From Pantoea sp. At-9b (GTDB lineage Bacteria > Pseudomonadota > Gammaproteobacteria > Enterobacterales > Enterobacteriaceae), in contig NC_014837.1 in assembly GCF_000175935.2 (NCBI RefSeq), forward strand, positions 2,108,001 to 2,172,000: a stretch of DNA of 64,000 nt. The letters run 5' to 3'. How positions within the stretch are numbered: the first letter of the stretch is position 1; the number at the start of each line of letters is the position of its first letter. The position numbers and the translations under genes were made by a program. The notes under the pieces were generated by a model. The model did no database searches, was not told where the DNA came from, and saw only the letters and a list, made by a program, of their open reading frames with translations. Positions 16,591-24,968 of the stretch are shown piece after piece.

Positions 16591-16661
16591 GTAGCGGCGC
16601 GATTTATCGCGCAGGTTTCTCAGCACCGGCGTCAGAACCGCGCGATAAATCGCGCCGCTAC
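16591..16661. repeat. REP-like palindrome pair (copy 1)
   Basis: Two inverted 22-bp units at 16591-16612 and 16640-16661, each GTAGCG plus the self-complementary core GCGCGATTTATCGCGC, with the GTAGCG ends outermost. The spacer is 27 bp. Intergenic, downstream of the AT-rich gene. Confidence 0.85.
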
Positions 16662-16768
16662 CGGAGGGGATGGTATTGTGGGGTTAGCCGGGCATGTTAT
16701 TTAACATAATATACATTATGCGCCATCAATCGTATTTTATCATCGGGCCAGAAATCTGAGTTATGTTA

Positions 16769-16795
16769 AAGAACCAGCTTCAAGCGCTGGTTCTT
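16769..16795. terminator. Hairpin terminator of the DUF1989 operon
   Basis: AAGAACCAGC (16769-16778) pairs with GCTGGTTCTT (16786-16795) around a 7-base loop, 12 bases after the leftward DUF1989 stop. Read leftward the stem is followed by TTTAAC; read rightward by TTCTTCC. It can act in either direction. Confidence 0.65.
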
Positions 16796-16807
16796 CTTCC
16801 GGGACAA

Positions 16808-17644
16808 TTACCAACTCACCGGCTTCAATTGCATCCCATGATTGCCACGGTAATCCGGTGACACTGACGGTGTCCAGTTTGCCAGTAACTCTGCCTGCGG
16901 TTTATAGATTTCCACGCCCAACGGACGGCAAACCTTCAGCGTGTCCTCTGCTTCATCGCCCCACATGGGTAACGACAGATCGCCTCCCGGACAGGTTGAC
17001 AGCGCGCACAGCAAATCAATCTCAGCGAAGAACTCAAGGTAATCACCTTTTTTCGCCGGACAGGCTTTCATAAAATACTGGTCATCATCATTCAGGCCGG
17101 TGCATTGGAAAACGTTCATCACATCGTGAACATCAAACTCCGTTAGCCCCCACGGCTGCACCGCACGCACCAGATTGGAATGGCAATGGAAATCAAAATC
17201 TTCGCCAGTTAGCAGCTTGTTCACATACGGATCGCAGCGTGTTCCCAGCAGATCGTGCACGCGCCCACCATCGCTATCGATACCGTAATCGGCCAGCGAA
17301 TCTGCGGTAATGGTTGCCATAGGACGAATAAACGGCAAATTGGACCACAGGCGATCATAGGTCGATAGATGTGCACGTTGCAGCTGACGGGTGCGGGAAA
17401 CCCACATTCTTTCGCGCGGATCGCGGCGGTTCCAGATGTTCAAATCCCCTACCTGCGGGCCTTCCGGCGTGGTGATACGGAACAGATGTCCGGCCGGGAC
17501 TTCCCAGGCAAAACCGGTGCGGATGGGGATCAGGTGGGATGCCGTCAACTCGCGTGGCCCTTCGGCCAACGCCTGATAGAAAGTGCGATCAACATCCAAC
17601 GCAGAGCCGGATGTGCTCTGATAAGCAGCAGGATAATTCGACAT
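16808..17644 (-). CDS. DUF1989 / urea carboxylase-associated family protein
   Basis: A 278-residue protein of the family found with urea (guanidine) carboxylases; some two-subunit members are carboxyguanidine deiminases. Characteristic stretches are PIRTGFAWEVPAGHLFRITTPEGPQVGDLNIWN, the basic tract RMWVSRTRQLQRAHLSTYDRLWSN, DVMNVFQCTGLNDDDQYFMK and the metal-type motif DFHCHSNL. It is last in the leftward operon binding protein - permease/ATPase - GntR - this gene, and its ATG overlaps the gntR stop by one base. No carboxylase or partner subunit is present, so a stand-alone deaminase/deiminase-like role on an imported nitrogen compound is inferred. Confidence 0.8.
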   Translation of the reverse strand: MSNYPAAYQSTSGSALDVDRTFYQALAEGPRELTASHLIPIRTGFAWEVPAGHLFRITTPEGPQVGDLNIWNRRDPRERMWVSRTRQLQRAHLSTYDRLWSNLPFIRPMATITADSLADYGIDSDGGRVHDLLGTRCDPYVNKLLTGEDFDFHCHSNLVRAVQPWGLTEFDVHDVMNVFQCTGLNDDDQYFMKACPAKKGDYLEFFAEIDLLCALSTCPGGDLSLPMWGDEAEDTLKVCRPLGVEIYKPQAELLANWTPSVSPDYRGNHGMQLKPVSW

Positions 17645-18366
17645 CAGTATGATTCTCCATAAGAAATAGGATGACTAAAGGCGGCGGTCAGTTGCCGCTC
17701 CGAGTAATCGAGGTAATCAATCAGCGCACCACATGCCGCTTCAGTTTGTTGCTGGTTCAGCAAGGCGAGGATTTCGCGATCGCGCGCTATCCACGGCAGC
17801 TGAAAATCACGCTCCCCGGCACCGCTGCAAAACAGCAGACGTAACTGCGCCAGTAGCACGCTAAAGAAATCATTAAACCGGGCGCAGCCCAGCATCTGCA
17901 CGATGCTCTGATGAAAACGCAGGCTATGCGTACCCACGCTCCGCCACGCCTCATTTGCTGCCGCTTGCGCGGCGTTATCCAGATGTTGCGCCATACGTGC
18001 CAGATGAAAATCGCTGATCGGGCTATTAACCGTCAGCGCCAGCACTTCCAGGTGGCGACGCGCTTTGAAGATGTCCCGTACATCGCGTTTATCGAGCTGA
18101 CGCACAAACACCCCGCGATTCTGGTGATAATTCACCAGCCCTTCACCGTGTAAAAAACGCAGTGCTTCGCGTAGCGTGTTACGTGAGCTATCACATAACG
18201 CCGCCAGTTCGATCTCCGCCAAGGCTTGTCCGGCGACCAGGTTGCCGCTGATAATATTTTCGCGCAGCAAAATCGAGATCCGCTCAAATGCAGGCAAGCC
18301 GGATAAATCAAGATGTTCAGGAATTTCAATCGTTAAGGTGCGATTTTCTCCTGCGGAACCTTTCAT
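17644..18366 (-). CDS. GntR-family regulator with FCD domain
   Basis: 240 residues; winged HTH at about 25-95 (ISILLRENIISGNLVAGQALAEIELAALCDSSRNTLREALRFLHGEGLVNYHQNRGVFV) and an FCD helical domain after it. AGGGA lies before the ATG. It sits inside the transport operon between the fused ABC gene and the DUF1989 gene, so it is autoregulated with its targets if it acts on the operon promoter. The palindrome TTGTTCAACAA just before the binding-protein start (20746-20756) fits the GntR/FCD site pattern. Ligand unknown. Confidence 0.92.
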   Translation of the reverse strand: MKGSAGENRTLTIEIPEHLDLSGLPAFERISILLRENIISGNLVAGQALAEIELAALCDSSRNTLREALRFLHGEGLVNYHQNRGVFVRQLDKRDVRDIFKARRHLEVLALTVNSPISDFHLARMAQHLDNAAQAAANEAWRSVGTHSLRFHQSIVQMLGCARFNDFFSVLLAQLRLLFCSGAGERDFQLPWIARDREILALLNQQQTEAACGALIDYLDYSERQLTAAFSHPISYGESY

Positions 18367-18375
18367 GCGTTTCCC

Positions 18376-19884
18376 TCAGGCCGTGGCCATATCGTCAATA
18401 AAGCGGAAAATTCGGTGATCGCGCATTTGGCGAATTTCAGCCGGTGAGGCATCAATTTCAATGCGCCCTTGCTCCATAAACACCACACGATCGGAAATGG
18501 CAAAAGCAAACTTCATCTCGTGGGTGACGATCAGCATGGTAATCCCCTCCTCTGCCAGCTTTTCAATCACCTGCAACACTTCACTGACACGCTCAGGGTC
18601 CAGTGCGGAAGTGGGTTCATCAAATAACACCACCGCCGGTTTCATCACCAGGGTACGGGCAATCGCGACCCGCTGTTGCTGTCCGCCGGATAGCTGATGC
18701 GGATACTTGGTGGCATGTTCGAGCATGCCGACTTTATCCAGCATCGCCAGGCTGCGTTGATACAGATCCGCCCGGCTATCGAGATTGTGCAGACGCGGAG
18801 CTAACAGCAGGTTCTCTAACACCGTTTTGTGCGGGAACAGATTAAAGCCTTGAAAGACCATACCCAGCCGGGTGATCTGTGCCCGATAAGGCAACGCATT
18901 CTCACGTTGCCCGGCGCGGATAAATTCCTGACCAAGGAGTTCAACGCTGCCCTGATCCATCTTCTCCAGGCCATTGACCATGCGGATCAGCGTGGTTTTG
19001 CCTGAGCCGGAAGGGCCAATAATCGAGATCACTTCACCGGGTTGGACGCTGAGATTGATATCGCGTAGCACCGGCTTACCATCAAAGGCTTTGCTCAGGC
19101 CAGTCAATTGCAGAATGGGTTTGGCGGACGCGCTATGGCTTTTACGTGTCTGCGTCAACGGCGGCGGTAAACTGGCCCGCGCCTGGTCAGCATCGAAAGG
19201 TGTCGGCGTGCGATTTTGCACATCCCAGCGCCGTTCCAGCCAGCCAAAAAGACGTTCAAACAGGGTGACAATCAGCACGTAGTAACAGGCCACCGCCAGC
19301 AGGGTTTCCATCACCTTGAAGTTGTCGGTGTACAGACGCTCGCCCACCATCAGAATTTCCGACAGCGAGATCACCGACACCAGCGAGGTCATTTTCACGA
19401 TGGTGATAAACTCATTCACCAGCGTGGGCAGTGAGATGCGCAATGCCTGTGGGATGATGATGCTCAAGCGAATCTGGGCAGTGTTGAGTCCTAACGCCCT
19501 GCCTGCTTCAAACTGTCCACGCTGCACCGATAGCAAGCCGCCACGGTGAATCTCGGCAATATAGGCGGTTTCACTGATGATGAGCGCCAGCAGACCGGCG
19601 GCGAACGGATTGGAAAGCATGCCGCTGGTCGCCGGGAAAATTTGTGGCAGGTTAAAGATAAAAATCAGCAGCACCAGTAGCGGCAAACTGCGAAACAGCC
19701 AGATATAGCAGGTCGCCGCGTTGCGCAGCACCGCATTACGCGACTGTTTAGCCAGCGCTACGCCCAGGCCCAGTACGATTCCGCCTAACCAGGTCAGCAC
19801 ACTGAGTTGTACCACCAGCCAACTGGCCCGCCAGAAGTCTGCGTAGTGAAATAAACTTATCAGGTAAGGCCAGTCAAATTGCAT
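18376..19884 (-). CDS. Fused ABC permease-ATPase for polar amino acids
   Basis: A 502-residue two-domain protein. Residues 1-220 are a HisM/GlnP-type permease with an EAA loop at about 107-135 ([26 protein letters not shown]). A Pro/Thr-rich linker covers about 225-255. Residues 256-502 are the ATPase: Walker A GPSGSGKT at 290-297, LSGGQ at 398-402, Walker B VVLFDEP at 418-424 and the H-loop THEMKF. Permease and ATPase are normally separate polypeptides in this transporter class. GGGAGG precedes the start. The binding protein is encoded immediately upstream, completing an importer in two genes. Confidence 0.92.
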   Translation of the reverse strand: MQFDWPYLISLFHYADFWRASWLVVQLSVLTWLGGIVLGLGVALAKQSRNAVLRNAATCYIWLFRSLPLLVLLIFIFNLPQIFPATSGMLSNPFAAGLLALIISETAYIAEIHRGGLLSVQRGQFEAGRALGLNTAQIRLSIIIPQALRISLPTLVNEFITIVKMTSLVSVISLSEILMVGERLYTDNFKVMETLLAVACYYVLIVTLFERLFGWLERRWDVQNRTPTPFDADQARASLPPPLTQTRKSHSASAKPILQLTGLSKAFDGKPVLRDINLSVQPGEVISIIGPSGSGKTTLIRMVNGLEKMDQGSVELLGQEFIRAGQRENALPYRAQITRLGMVFQGFNLFPHKTVLENLLLAPRLHNLDSRADLYQRSLAMLDKVGMLEHATKYPHQLSGGQQQRVAIARTLVMKPAVVLFDEPTSALDPERVSEVLQVIEKLAEEGITMLIVTHEMKFAFAISDRVVFMEQGRIEIDASPAEIRQMRDHRIFRFIDDMATA

Positions 19885-19909
19885 GCTTTTCCTCCCGTGC
19901 TAACCCGTG

Positions 19910-20725
19910 TTACAGCGTGCCTGCCAATGCTTTGGCACTTTCTTCGGCATCCGGCATTTGCAGGTTGTATTTTTGCAACAGCGCCTGGTAACTGCCGTCA
20001 CTCACCTTCTGCGCAAATGAGGCTTTCAGTTCACTTAACAGCTGCGGATTGTCTTTATTTACCGCCAAGCCGACCACTACCGGATAAATCATCTGATGCG
20101 AAGAGATTTTCAAACGTTGTCCGGTTTTCTCGACGGTGGCTTTGGCTACCGCAGCATCTTCGTATTGCACATCCACAGCCGCAGACAACAGCGCCTGAGT
20201 GGCTTCCGGCGAGGTTGGGAATTCACGTACAGAGATCGCGCCCAATCCTTTCGGCTGGCAGTAATCGACAGACACCTTATTTAAGCGGGCGATCCACGCT
20301 CCCCCTTTAATCGATGCCACCCGCTTGCCGCACAGGTCTTCCGGTGTTTGTGGGGCAAAGCTGGCGCTGGCGGTCACCAGCAACGAGCCACCGGTTTTCA
20401 TATAAGGCAGGAAATCCACCTGCTGCGCGCGCTCTGGCGTGACATAAAGTGTGGAAGCGACCACGTCAAATTTGTTGCTTTTCAGTCCCAGAATCAGGCT
20501 GGCAAAACGGGTGTCCTTCACCACCGGCTTGAGCTTCATGGATGAGGCGATCAGGTCAATAAACTCGGCGTCAAAGCCTGCAGGTTTATCCTGTTTGAGA
20601 AAGTTGTACGGCGGATAGGTCAGATCAGAGCCAATGGTCAGGCTGCCTGGCACAAGGGTGGCGGCCTGGGCCACGCTGAAAAACACAGGTGCGGCAAGAC
20701 AGGCCATGCGTAACATCGTTTTCAT
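19910..20725 (-). CDS. ABC transporter periplasmic binding protein
   Basis: 271 residues with a signal peptide (MKTMLRMACLAAPVFFSVAQA, cleavage before ATLVPG). The mature start LTIGSDLTYPPYNFLKQDKPAGFDAEFIDLIASSMKLKPVV is the usual SBP_bac_3 pattern, and LCGKRVASIKGGAWIARLNK marks lobe 2. It feeds the fused permease-ATPase 25 bases downstream. First gene of the four-gene leftward operon; the palindromic site at 20746-20756 lies 20 bases before its ATG, where a repressor would block initiation. Confidence 0.92.
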   Translation of the reverse strand: MKTMLRMACLAAPVFFSVAQAATLVPGSLTIGSDLTYPPYNFLKQDKPAGFDAEFIDLIASSMKLKPVVKDTRFASLILGLKSNKFDVVASTLYVTPERAQQVDFLPYMKTGGSLLVTASASFAPQTPEDLCGKRVASIKGGAWIARLNKVSVDYCQPKGLGAISVREFPTSPEATQALLSAAVDVQYEDAAVAKATVEKTGQRLKISSHQMIYPVVVGLAVNKDNPQLLSELKASFAQKVSDGSYQALLQKYNLQMPDAEESAKALAGTL

Positions 20726-20745
20726 AGTGGAGCCTCTGGTGTTGT

Positions 20746-20756
20746 TTGTTCAACAA
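20746..20756. promoter_or_regulatory. Palindrome TTGTTCAACAA, candidate GntR/FCD operator
   Basis: A perfect 11-bp palindrome centred at 20751, 20 bp upstream of the binding-protein ATG. TTGT-N3-ACAA is a common core for FCD-type GntR regulators, and the operon carries such a gene. Binding is inferred. Confidence 0.5.
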
Positions 20757-20866
20757 TGTATAAGCACTAAACGTGCCAATTTTATAACGTCTGATTTTTC
20801 GTGTTAAAAAGAGACGACAGTGTTGAACAGCGGAGGCGAGATTGAACCAATATGGGGCAGGAAATC

Positions 20867-20892
20867 CCGGGTTATGCACCAACATAACCCGG
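20867..20892 (-). terminator. Hairpin terminator after FMN reductase
   Basis: CCGGGTTATG (20867-20876) pairs perfectly with CATAACCCGG (20883-20892), loop 6 bases, starting 12 bases after the leftward stop at 20905. The following T content is weak (GATTTCC on the minus strand). Confidence 0.6.
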
Positions 20893-20904
20893 AACAGAGG
20901 AAGA

Positions 20905-21441
20905 TCAGTGTCCGACAAACTCGGTAAAGGCCACCAGTTGGCGCGATAAAAAGCGTTTGGTGTCTTCATCCACCAGCACACCGTCGATCACCTTATGACC
21001 CACATCACCGATCATGGCTTCAGGTTTGTTCAATACCCTGGCATCGAAATAGCCGAGAATTTGTCGCAGATGGATCTGCGCGCGTACCCCGCCTAATTTG
21101 CCCGGCGAAGCAGACTGAATCAGCACCGGTTTCCCGGCGAGTGGTTGGGGATTAACCCGTGACAGCCAGTCGAGCGCGTTTTTCAGCAAGCCCGGTATCG
21201 AGTGGTTGTATTCCGGCGTGATGATCACCAAACCATCGGCCTGCTTGATCTGTTCAGCCATGGCAACCACCGCCGTCGGGAAACCGGCCAGTTCGGTGTC
21301 CATGCTGTAATGCGGGAATTCGCCTGGCGATCCCAGCGCTTCAAATACCACCCCTTCAGGGGCCAGTTCCGGCAAGGTGCTGGCAATGGCGGCATTCACC
21401 GAACCGCTACGCAGGCTGCAAGTCAATGTGACAAGTTTCAT
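20905..21441 (-). CDS. NADPH-dependent FMN reductase family protein
   Basis: About 178 residues from the second of two adjacent ATGs (21441), which is best spaced from AAGGAG; a longer frame reaching 21537 runs into the porin gene and is rejected. The flavodoxin-like start MKLVTLTCSLRSGSVNAAIASTLPELAPEG and GLVIITPEYNHSIPGLLKNALDWLSR are the FMN-binding signatures of the ChrR/YieF/ArsH-type reductases. These reduce flavin, quinones or metal ions with NAD(P)H. It follows the porin by 16 bases and is followed by a terminator, so porin and reductase form one unit. Confidence 0.9.
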   Translation of the reverse strand: MKLVTLTCSLRSGSVNAAIASTLPELAPEGVVFEALGSPGEFPHYSMDTELAGFPTAVVAMAEQIKQADGLVIITPEYNHSIPGLLKNALDWLSRVNPQPLAGKPVLIQSASPGKLGGVRAQIHLRQILGYFDARVLNKPEAMIGDVGHKVIDGVLVDEDTKRFLSRQLVAFTEFVGH

Positions 21442-21457
21442 CATTCTCTCCTTAAGG

Positions 21458-22582
21458 TTAAAACTGATAGACCAGGCCGACAGCGAGGACATCGTCCGTC
21501 GAGACCCCCGCGGCGCGCGTGAAATCGCTGCTATCAATCAGGTTCAGCTTGTAGTCGACATAGGCGAGCATATTTTGATTGAACAGCCAGGAGGTACCGA
21601 AATCGATAAACCGCACCAGATCCTGATTGCCATACATCTTGCCATTGCCCGCCTGGCCGAGATCGCTGGCGCGTGCCTGGTTATAGGCAATAAAAGGCAC
21701 CAGGCCAGAATCAAAGGTGTATTGCGCAAACACTTCGAAGATTTGTGACTGGTTGGCATAGCCATAAATGTCAGAACCGCTGCGCGATCCGAAGCGTGAG
21801 GCGTTATACGCCTGGGTGTACATGGTGGCGACATACAGGCCATGCGCATCATATTTCAGTGCGGCCGAGTAAGCCTCGGCATGTGCGCCCCGCCCCATAA
21901 TCCCGCTGGAATTGCTGTTTTGTTCGCTGGTACGGTCAGAATGGGTGAAAGCACCGACCGCTTTAAAACCATCACCAAACGCCCAGGCCACCGACATGCC
22001 GTAGCCGTCGCCATTCTGACGCAGCACATCACGCGCACCGGGTTCTCCGCCGCCATCATTTTTCCCCTGATATTGCAGGGTAAAATCCAGTCCCTCAACG
22101 GCACCAAAGAAACCGCTATTACGGTAGGTCGCCAAACTATTGCCACGGCGGAACATAAATTGATCGGTATTGTAAGTCAGGGCATCAAACTCAGGCTGCA
22201 TGTCGGTCAGGCTGAGTGCGTCGTATAACACGCCGACGTTGCGCCCATAGTCAAAGGAGCCATATTTACCGGCTTTAAGCCCGGCGAATCCCAGGCGGGT
22301 GAACATCGAATCGCTTTCACTTTCAGCCTGATTGGTGTTGAACTGGCTCTGCCATTGTCCGTAGCCGATAAGCTGGTCAGTAATTTGCGTCTGACCTTTG
22401 AAGCCCACGCGCATATACGACTGGTCCCCATCCTGACTTTTATCATCACTGAAATAATGCAAGCCGGAAACGAGGCCATATAAGTCTAATTTGTTGCCGT
22501 CTTTATTATAAATTTCAGCCCCGGATGCGTGGCTGCCAATGAAAACCCACGGTGCCAATAGCGCCAATCTTCTGATGTTCAT
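21458..22582 (-). CDS. Outer-membrane general porin (OmpC/OmpF-like)
   Basis: 374 residues: signal peptide about 1-21 (ending GSHASG before AEIYNKDGNKLDLYG, the typical porin mature start), 16-strand beta-barrel text, and the C-terminal Phe in VGLVYQF needed for barrel assembly. The segments KAGKYGSFDYGRNVGVLYD (strand before loop 3) and FQAVGAFTHSD-like strands are porin hallmarks. It would let small polar solutes cross the outer membrane. It heads a porin/FMN-reductase unit, and a tandem 16-bp repeat lies 54-85 bp upstream, shared with two other promoters in the window. Osmoporin-type EnvZ/OmpR control is not evident. Confidence 0.93.
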   Translation of the reverse strand: MNIRRLALLAPWVFIGSHASGAEIYNKDGNKLDLYGLVSGLHYFSDDKSQDGDQSYMRVGFKGQTQITDQLIGYGQWQSQFNTNQAESESDSMFTRLGFAGLKAGKYGSFDYGRNVGVLYDALSLTDMQPEFDALTYNTDQFMFRRGNSLATYRNSGFFGAVEGLDFTLQYQGKNDGGGEPGARDVLRQNGDGYGMSVAWAFGDGFKAVGAFTHSDRTSEQNSNSSGIMGRGAHAEAYSAALKYDAHGLYVATMYTQAYNASRFGSRSGSDIYGYANQSQIFEVFAQYTFDSGLVPFIAYNQARASDLGQAGNGKMYGNQDLVRFIDFGTSWLFNQNMLAYVDYKLNLIDSSDFTRAAGVSTDDVLAVGLVYQF

Positions 22583-22635
22583 TTATCCCCCTTGAGAAGA
22601 GGATCAATTATCCGAGGGGGTGGGGAAAAAAGTAA

Positions 22636-22667
22636 GTTATACAGAGGGATAGTTATACGAAGATATA
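22636..22667 (+). promoter_or_regulatory. Tandem 16-bp direct repeat upstream of porin (array A)
   Basis: Units GTTATACAGAGGGATA (22636-22651) and GTTATACGAAGATATA (22652-22667) abut with a 16-bp period. They read opposite to the porin, 54 bp from its ATG. The same unit recurs at 32281-32328 and 39833-39864. Interpreted as a shared activator or repressor site. Confidence 0.7.
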
Positions 22668-22819
22668 ATTGATCGCGCCGCCATCATGATCGGTTCTTCA
22701 TTCAAATTATCTGAAGGAGTTCGCCAGGCATCCGCTATTTTGTTAGCGCCTCTCTGTGTCTACAATTTGTTCAATCGCAGCCAAGCCTGCATGTCTGATT
22801 AATCGCACAGGAACTCATC

Positions 22820-23035
22820 ATGAAATCGTTCAATATTTTTATCGCCACACTTGCCCTGCTATTTTCGTGGATCACAACCGCAGAAAGCGCTCCGTCACGG
22901 AGTACCCTGCTGGATGATGCTGCCGCCCGCGTGGTGATGCAGTCGAAAGAAGCGGGAGCAACCTGGAAAGTCGACAGCGAACGCTATGTGAATCATATCG
23001 AACCTGGCGCTGAGCTGGTGAAATACACCCGGTAA
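22820..23035 (+). CDS. Small secreted hypothetical protein
   Basis: 71 residues with a convincing signal peptide (SFNIFIATLALLFSWITTAESA) leaving a mature peptide of about 47 residues: PSRSTLLDDAAARVVMQSKEAGATWKVDSERYVNHIEPGAELVKYTR. No cysteine and no known family recognised. AGGAAC lies before the ATG. A short hairpin (ACACCG/CGGTGT, 23035-23052) follows the stop, supporting a one-gene unit. It stands between the porin promoter and an alpha/beta hydrolase. Role unknown. Confidence 0.65.
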   Translation: MKSFNIFIATLALLFSWITTAESAPSRSTLLDDAAARVVMQSKEAGATWKVDSERYVNHIEPGAELVKYTR

Positions 23036-23250
23036 CACCGCATCGCCGGTGTACAAATTGAGCCGTGCCCCTTTCCTGATAACTCACTGATAAAAAAATG
23101 AAAAAGCCTTAAGCCAGACGGCAACTAAGGCCGCCGGGACATGCGCATTGCCCCACAACAACAGGCTTCTCTGACTATACTTTCGCGGGGGAAAATAACG
23201 CACCTTCCCCAGGCCTTAAGTCGCTTTTCAATCAATGAGGAGTCTGTTCT

Positions 23251-24087
23251 ATGGCATTTGTAACGACAAAAGATGGCGTGAATATTTTCTTTAAAGACTG
23301 GGGACCCAAAGAGGCGCAACCGATTGTTTTCCATCACGGTTGGCCGTTAACGGCAGATGACTGGGACAACCAGATGTTGTTCTTTCTGGCGCAAGGTTTT
23401 CGGGTCATTGCAATCGATCGTCGTGGTCACGGCCGTTCGGACCAGGTCAGTGAAGGACATGACATGGACCATTACGCGGCAGATGCATCAGCGGTAGCGG
23501 AACATCTCGATCTGCATCATGCCGTACATATTGGCCACTCGACGGGCGGTGGTCAGGTCGCCCGCTATGTTGCCCAATATGGTCAGCCGCAGGGGCGTGT
23601 TGCCAAGGCCGTGTTGATCAGTGCCGTCCCGCCGTTAATGCTGAAAACGGCCAATAATCCTGACGGCACCCCGCTGGAGGTGTTCGATGGCTTCCGCGCC
23701 GCGCTGGCGGCGAATCGCGCCCAATTCTACCTTGATGTGGCTTCCGGCCCTTTCTATGGCTTCAACCGTGCGGGTGCTGAGGTTTCCCAGGGAACGATTC
23801 AAAACTGGTGGCGTCAGGGGATGATCGGCAGTGCCAAAGCCCATTACGACGGAATCAAAGCCTTCTCTGAAACCGATCAGACCGAAGATTTAAAAGCCAT
23901 CACCGTGCCGACGCTGGTATTACAGGGAGATGACGATCAGGTGGTGCCCTACAAAGCCGCCGCCTTATTACAGGATGAGTTACTGCAAAACAGTACATTA
24001 AAGATTTACCCGGGTTTCCCGCATGGCATGCACACCACCCATGCTGATGTGATCAATGCCGACCTGCTCGCCTTTATTCGTGCCTGA
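23251..24087 (+). CDS. Alpha/beta hydrolase, cofactor-free chloroperoxidase-like
   Basis: 278 residues of the non-haem chloroperoxidase/esterase group. The nucleophile elbow GHSTGG has Ser97; the oxyanion segment is FHHGWPL; the catalytic Asp lies in [10 protein letters not shown] and the His in [10 protein letters not shown]. These enzymes act as esterases or lactonases and can perhydrolyse acetate. GAGGAG precedes the ATG. A second member of the same family is encoded at 36394-37212. A very long nested hairpin follows the stop. The physiological substrate is unknown. Confidence 0.92.
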   Translation: MAFVTTKDGVNIFFKDWGPKEAQPIVFHHGWPLTADDWDNQMLFFLAQGFRVIAIDRRGHGRSDQVSEGHDMDHYAADASAVAEHLDLHHAVHIGHSTGGGQVARYVAQYGQPQGRVAKAVLISAVPPLMLKTANNPDGTPLEVFDGFRAALAANRAQFYLDVASGPFYGFNRAGAEVSQGTIQNWWRQGMIGSAKAHYDGIKAFSETDQTEDLKAITVPTLVLQGDDDQVVPYKAAALLQDELLQNSTLKIYPGFPHGMHTTHADVINADLLAFIRA

Positions 24088-24089
24088 TT

Positions 24090-24169
24090 AATTAACGCCG
24101 TGGTGATAAACAGACAGTGAAATCACTGCTCTTTCTCGGTCTGTTTATTAAATTACCACGGCGTTAATT
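24090..24169. terminator. Long nested hairpin after the hydrolase
   Basis: Three concentric perfect pairings: 15 bp (24090-24104 with 24155-24169), 10 bp (24106-24115 with 24139-24148, ATAAACAGAC/GTCTGTTTAT) and 5 bp (24116-24120 with 24123-24127). It starts three bases after the stop codon. It could be a terminator with protective outer stem, or a cruciform/regulatory element. Confidence 0.6.
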
Positions 24170-24347
24170 CCGCCGACTTCACGCTGCAACATTACCTGAT
24201 GATAATGATAACTATTGTGCTACCATGCATAATTATACGTATCAACACACCGCTATATGCAGGTTGGACCTGCCTTTTTTCGCCCTTATTGGCGATTGAG
24301 CACGACGTTTAAACATCCGCGAAATTCAGGTTGAGAAGAGACCTTCT

Positions 24348-24968
24348 ATGAATCACATAGTGTATGTTGTTGATGATGACGAGTCGGTACGTTCTGCTTT
24401 AAGTAATCTGCTTAGCTCAGAAAATTATGACGTTATCGCTTTTGCCACCGCACAGGCATTTCTTGATCATCCCTTCCCGGCGGTGCCCGGTTGTCTGATT
24501 CTGGATATTAATATGCCCGGTGCCGATGGTTTTGCCGTGGTTAATGCCTTGAATGCCCGGGGTTATGCCATCCCGACCATTTTTCTCACCGGTTTTGGTA
24601 CCATTCCGGTTACCGTCAGAGCCATGAAAACCGGTGCCTGTGAGTTTCTCACCAAGCCGGTTGATCCCGAACAGCTGCTCCAGGCCGTGGCTGAAGCCTT
24701 GCAAATGGCAGAAGAGAATCTGGCCTCCTCGCAGGAAAAGTACGACATCACCTCGCGCCACCTGTCGCTGACACCGCGTGAAAGCGAAGTGATGTTGTTG
24801 GCAATCAGCGGCCTGCTGAATAAGCAAATTGCCGCTGAGATGGGCATCAGCGAAATCACCGCCAAAGTGCATAAACGCCGGGTGATGGAGAAGATGAATG
24901 TCCGTTCGTTATCCGATCTGGTGCGTGCTGCCGAACGGTTGAACATCCTCAGCACGCGCCGTCGTTAA
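24348..24968 (+). CDS. FixJ/NarL-type response regulator (receiver plus LuxR HTH)
   Basis: 206 residues. The receiver (1-120) has the acidic pair DDDE at 9-12, phospho-acceptor Asp53 in LILDINMPG, Thr in FLTGFG and Lys in LTKPVD. The LuxR-type HTH at about 140-200 reads LTPRESEVMLLAISGLLNKQIAAEMGISEITAKVHKRRVMEKM. It is a DNA-binding output protein of a two-component system. Its stop overlaps by 3 bases the end of the convergent giant sensor kinase gene, its probable partner. Targets are unknown; the TodT/FixJ type commonly controls catabolic operons. Confidence 0.93.
   Translation: MNHIVYVVDDDESVRSALSNLLSSENYDVIAFATAQAFLDHPFPAVPGCLILDINMPGADGFAVVNALNARGYAIPTIFLTGFGTIPVTVRAMKTGACEFLTKPVDPEQLLQAVAEALQMAEENLASSQEKYDITSRHLSLTPRESEVMLLAISGLLNKQIAAEMGISEITAKVHKRRVMEKMNVRSLSDLVRAAERLNILSTRRR

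Noticed and set aside
21442..21537. Longer start for the FMN reductase inside the porin gene
   Set aside because: The flavodoxin fold begins at MKLVTLTCSLR, which is preceded by a well-spaced AAGGAG.
23106..23131. GCCTTA/TAAGGC hairpin next to an A run as a terminator
   Set aside because: The A run would make it a leftward terminator, but no leftward gene ends there; kept out for lack of a transcript.
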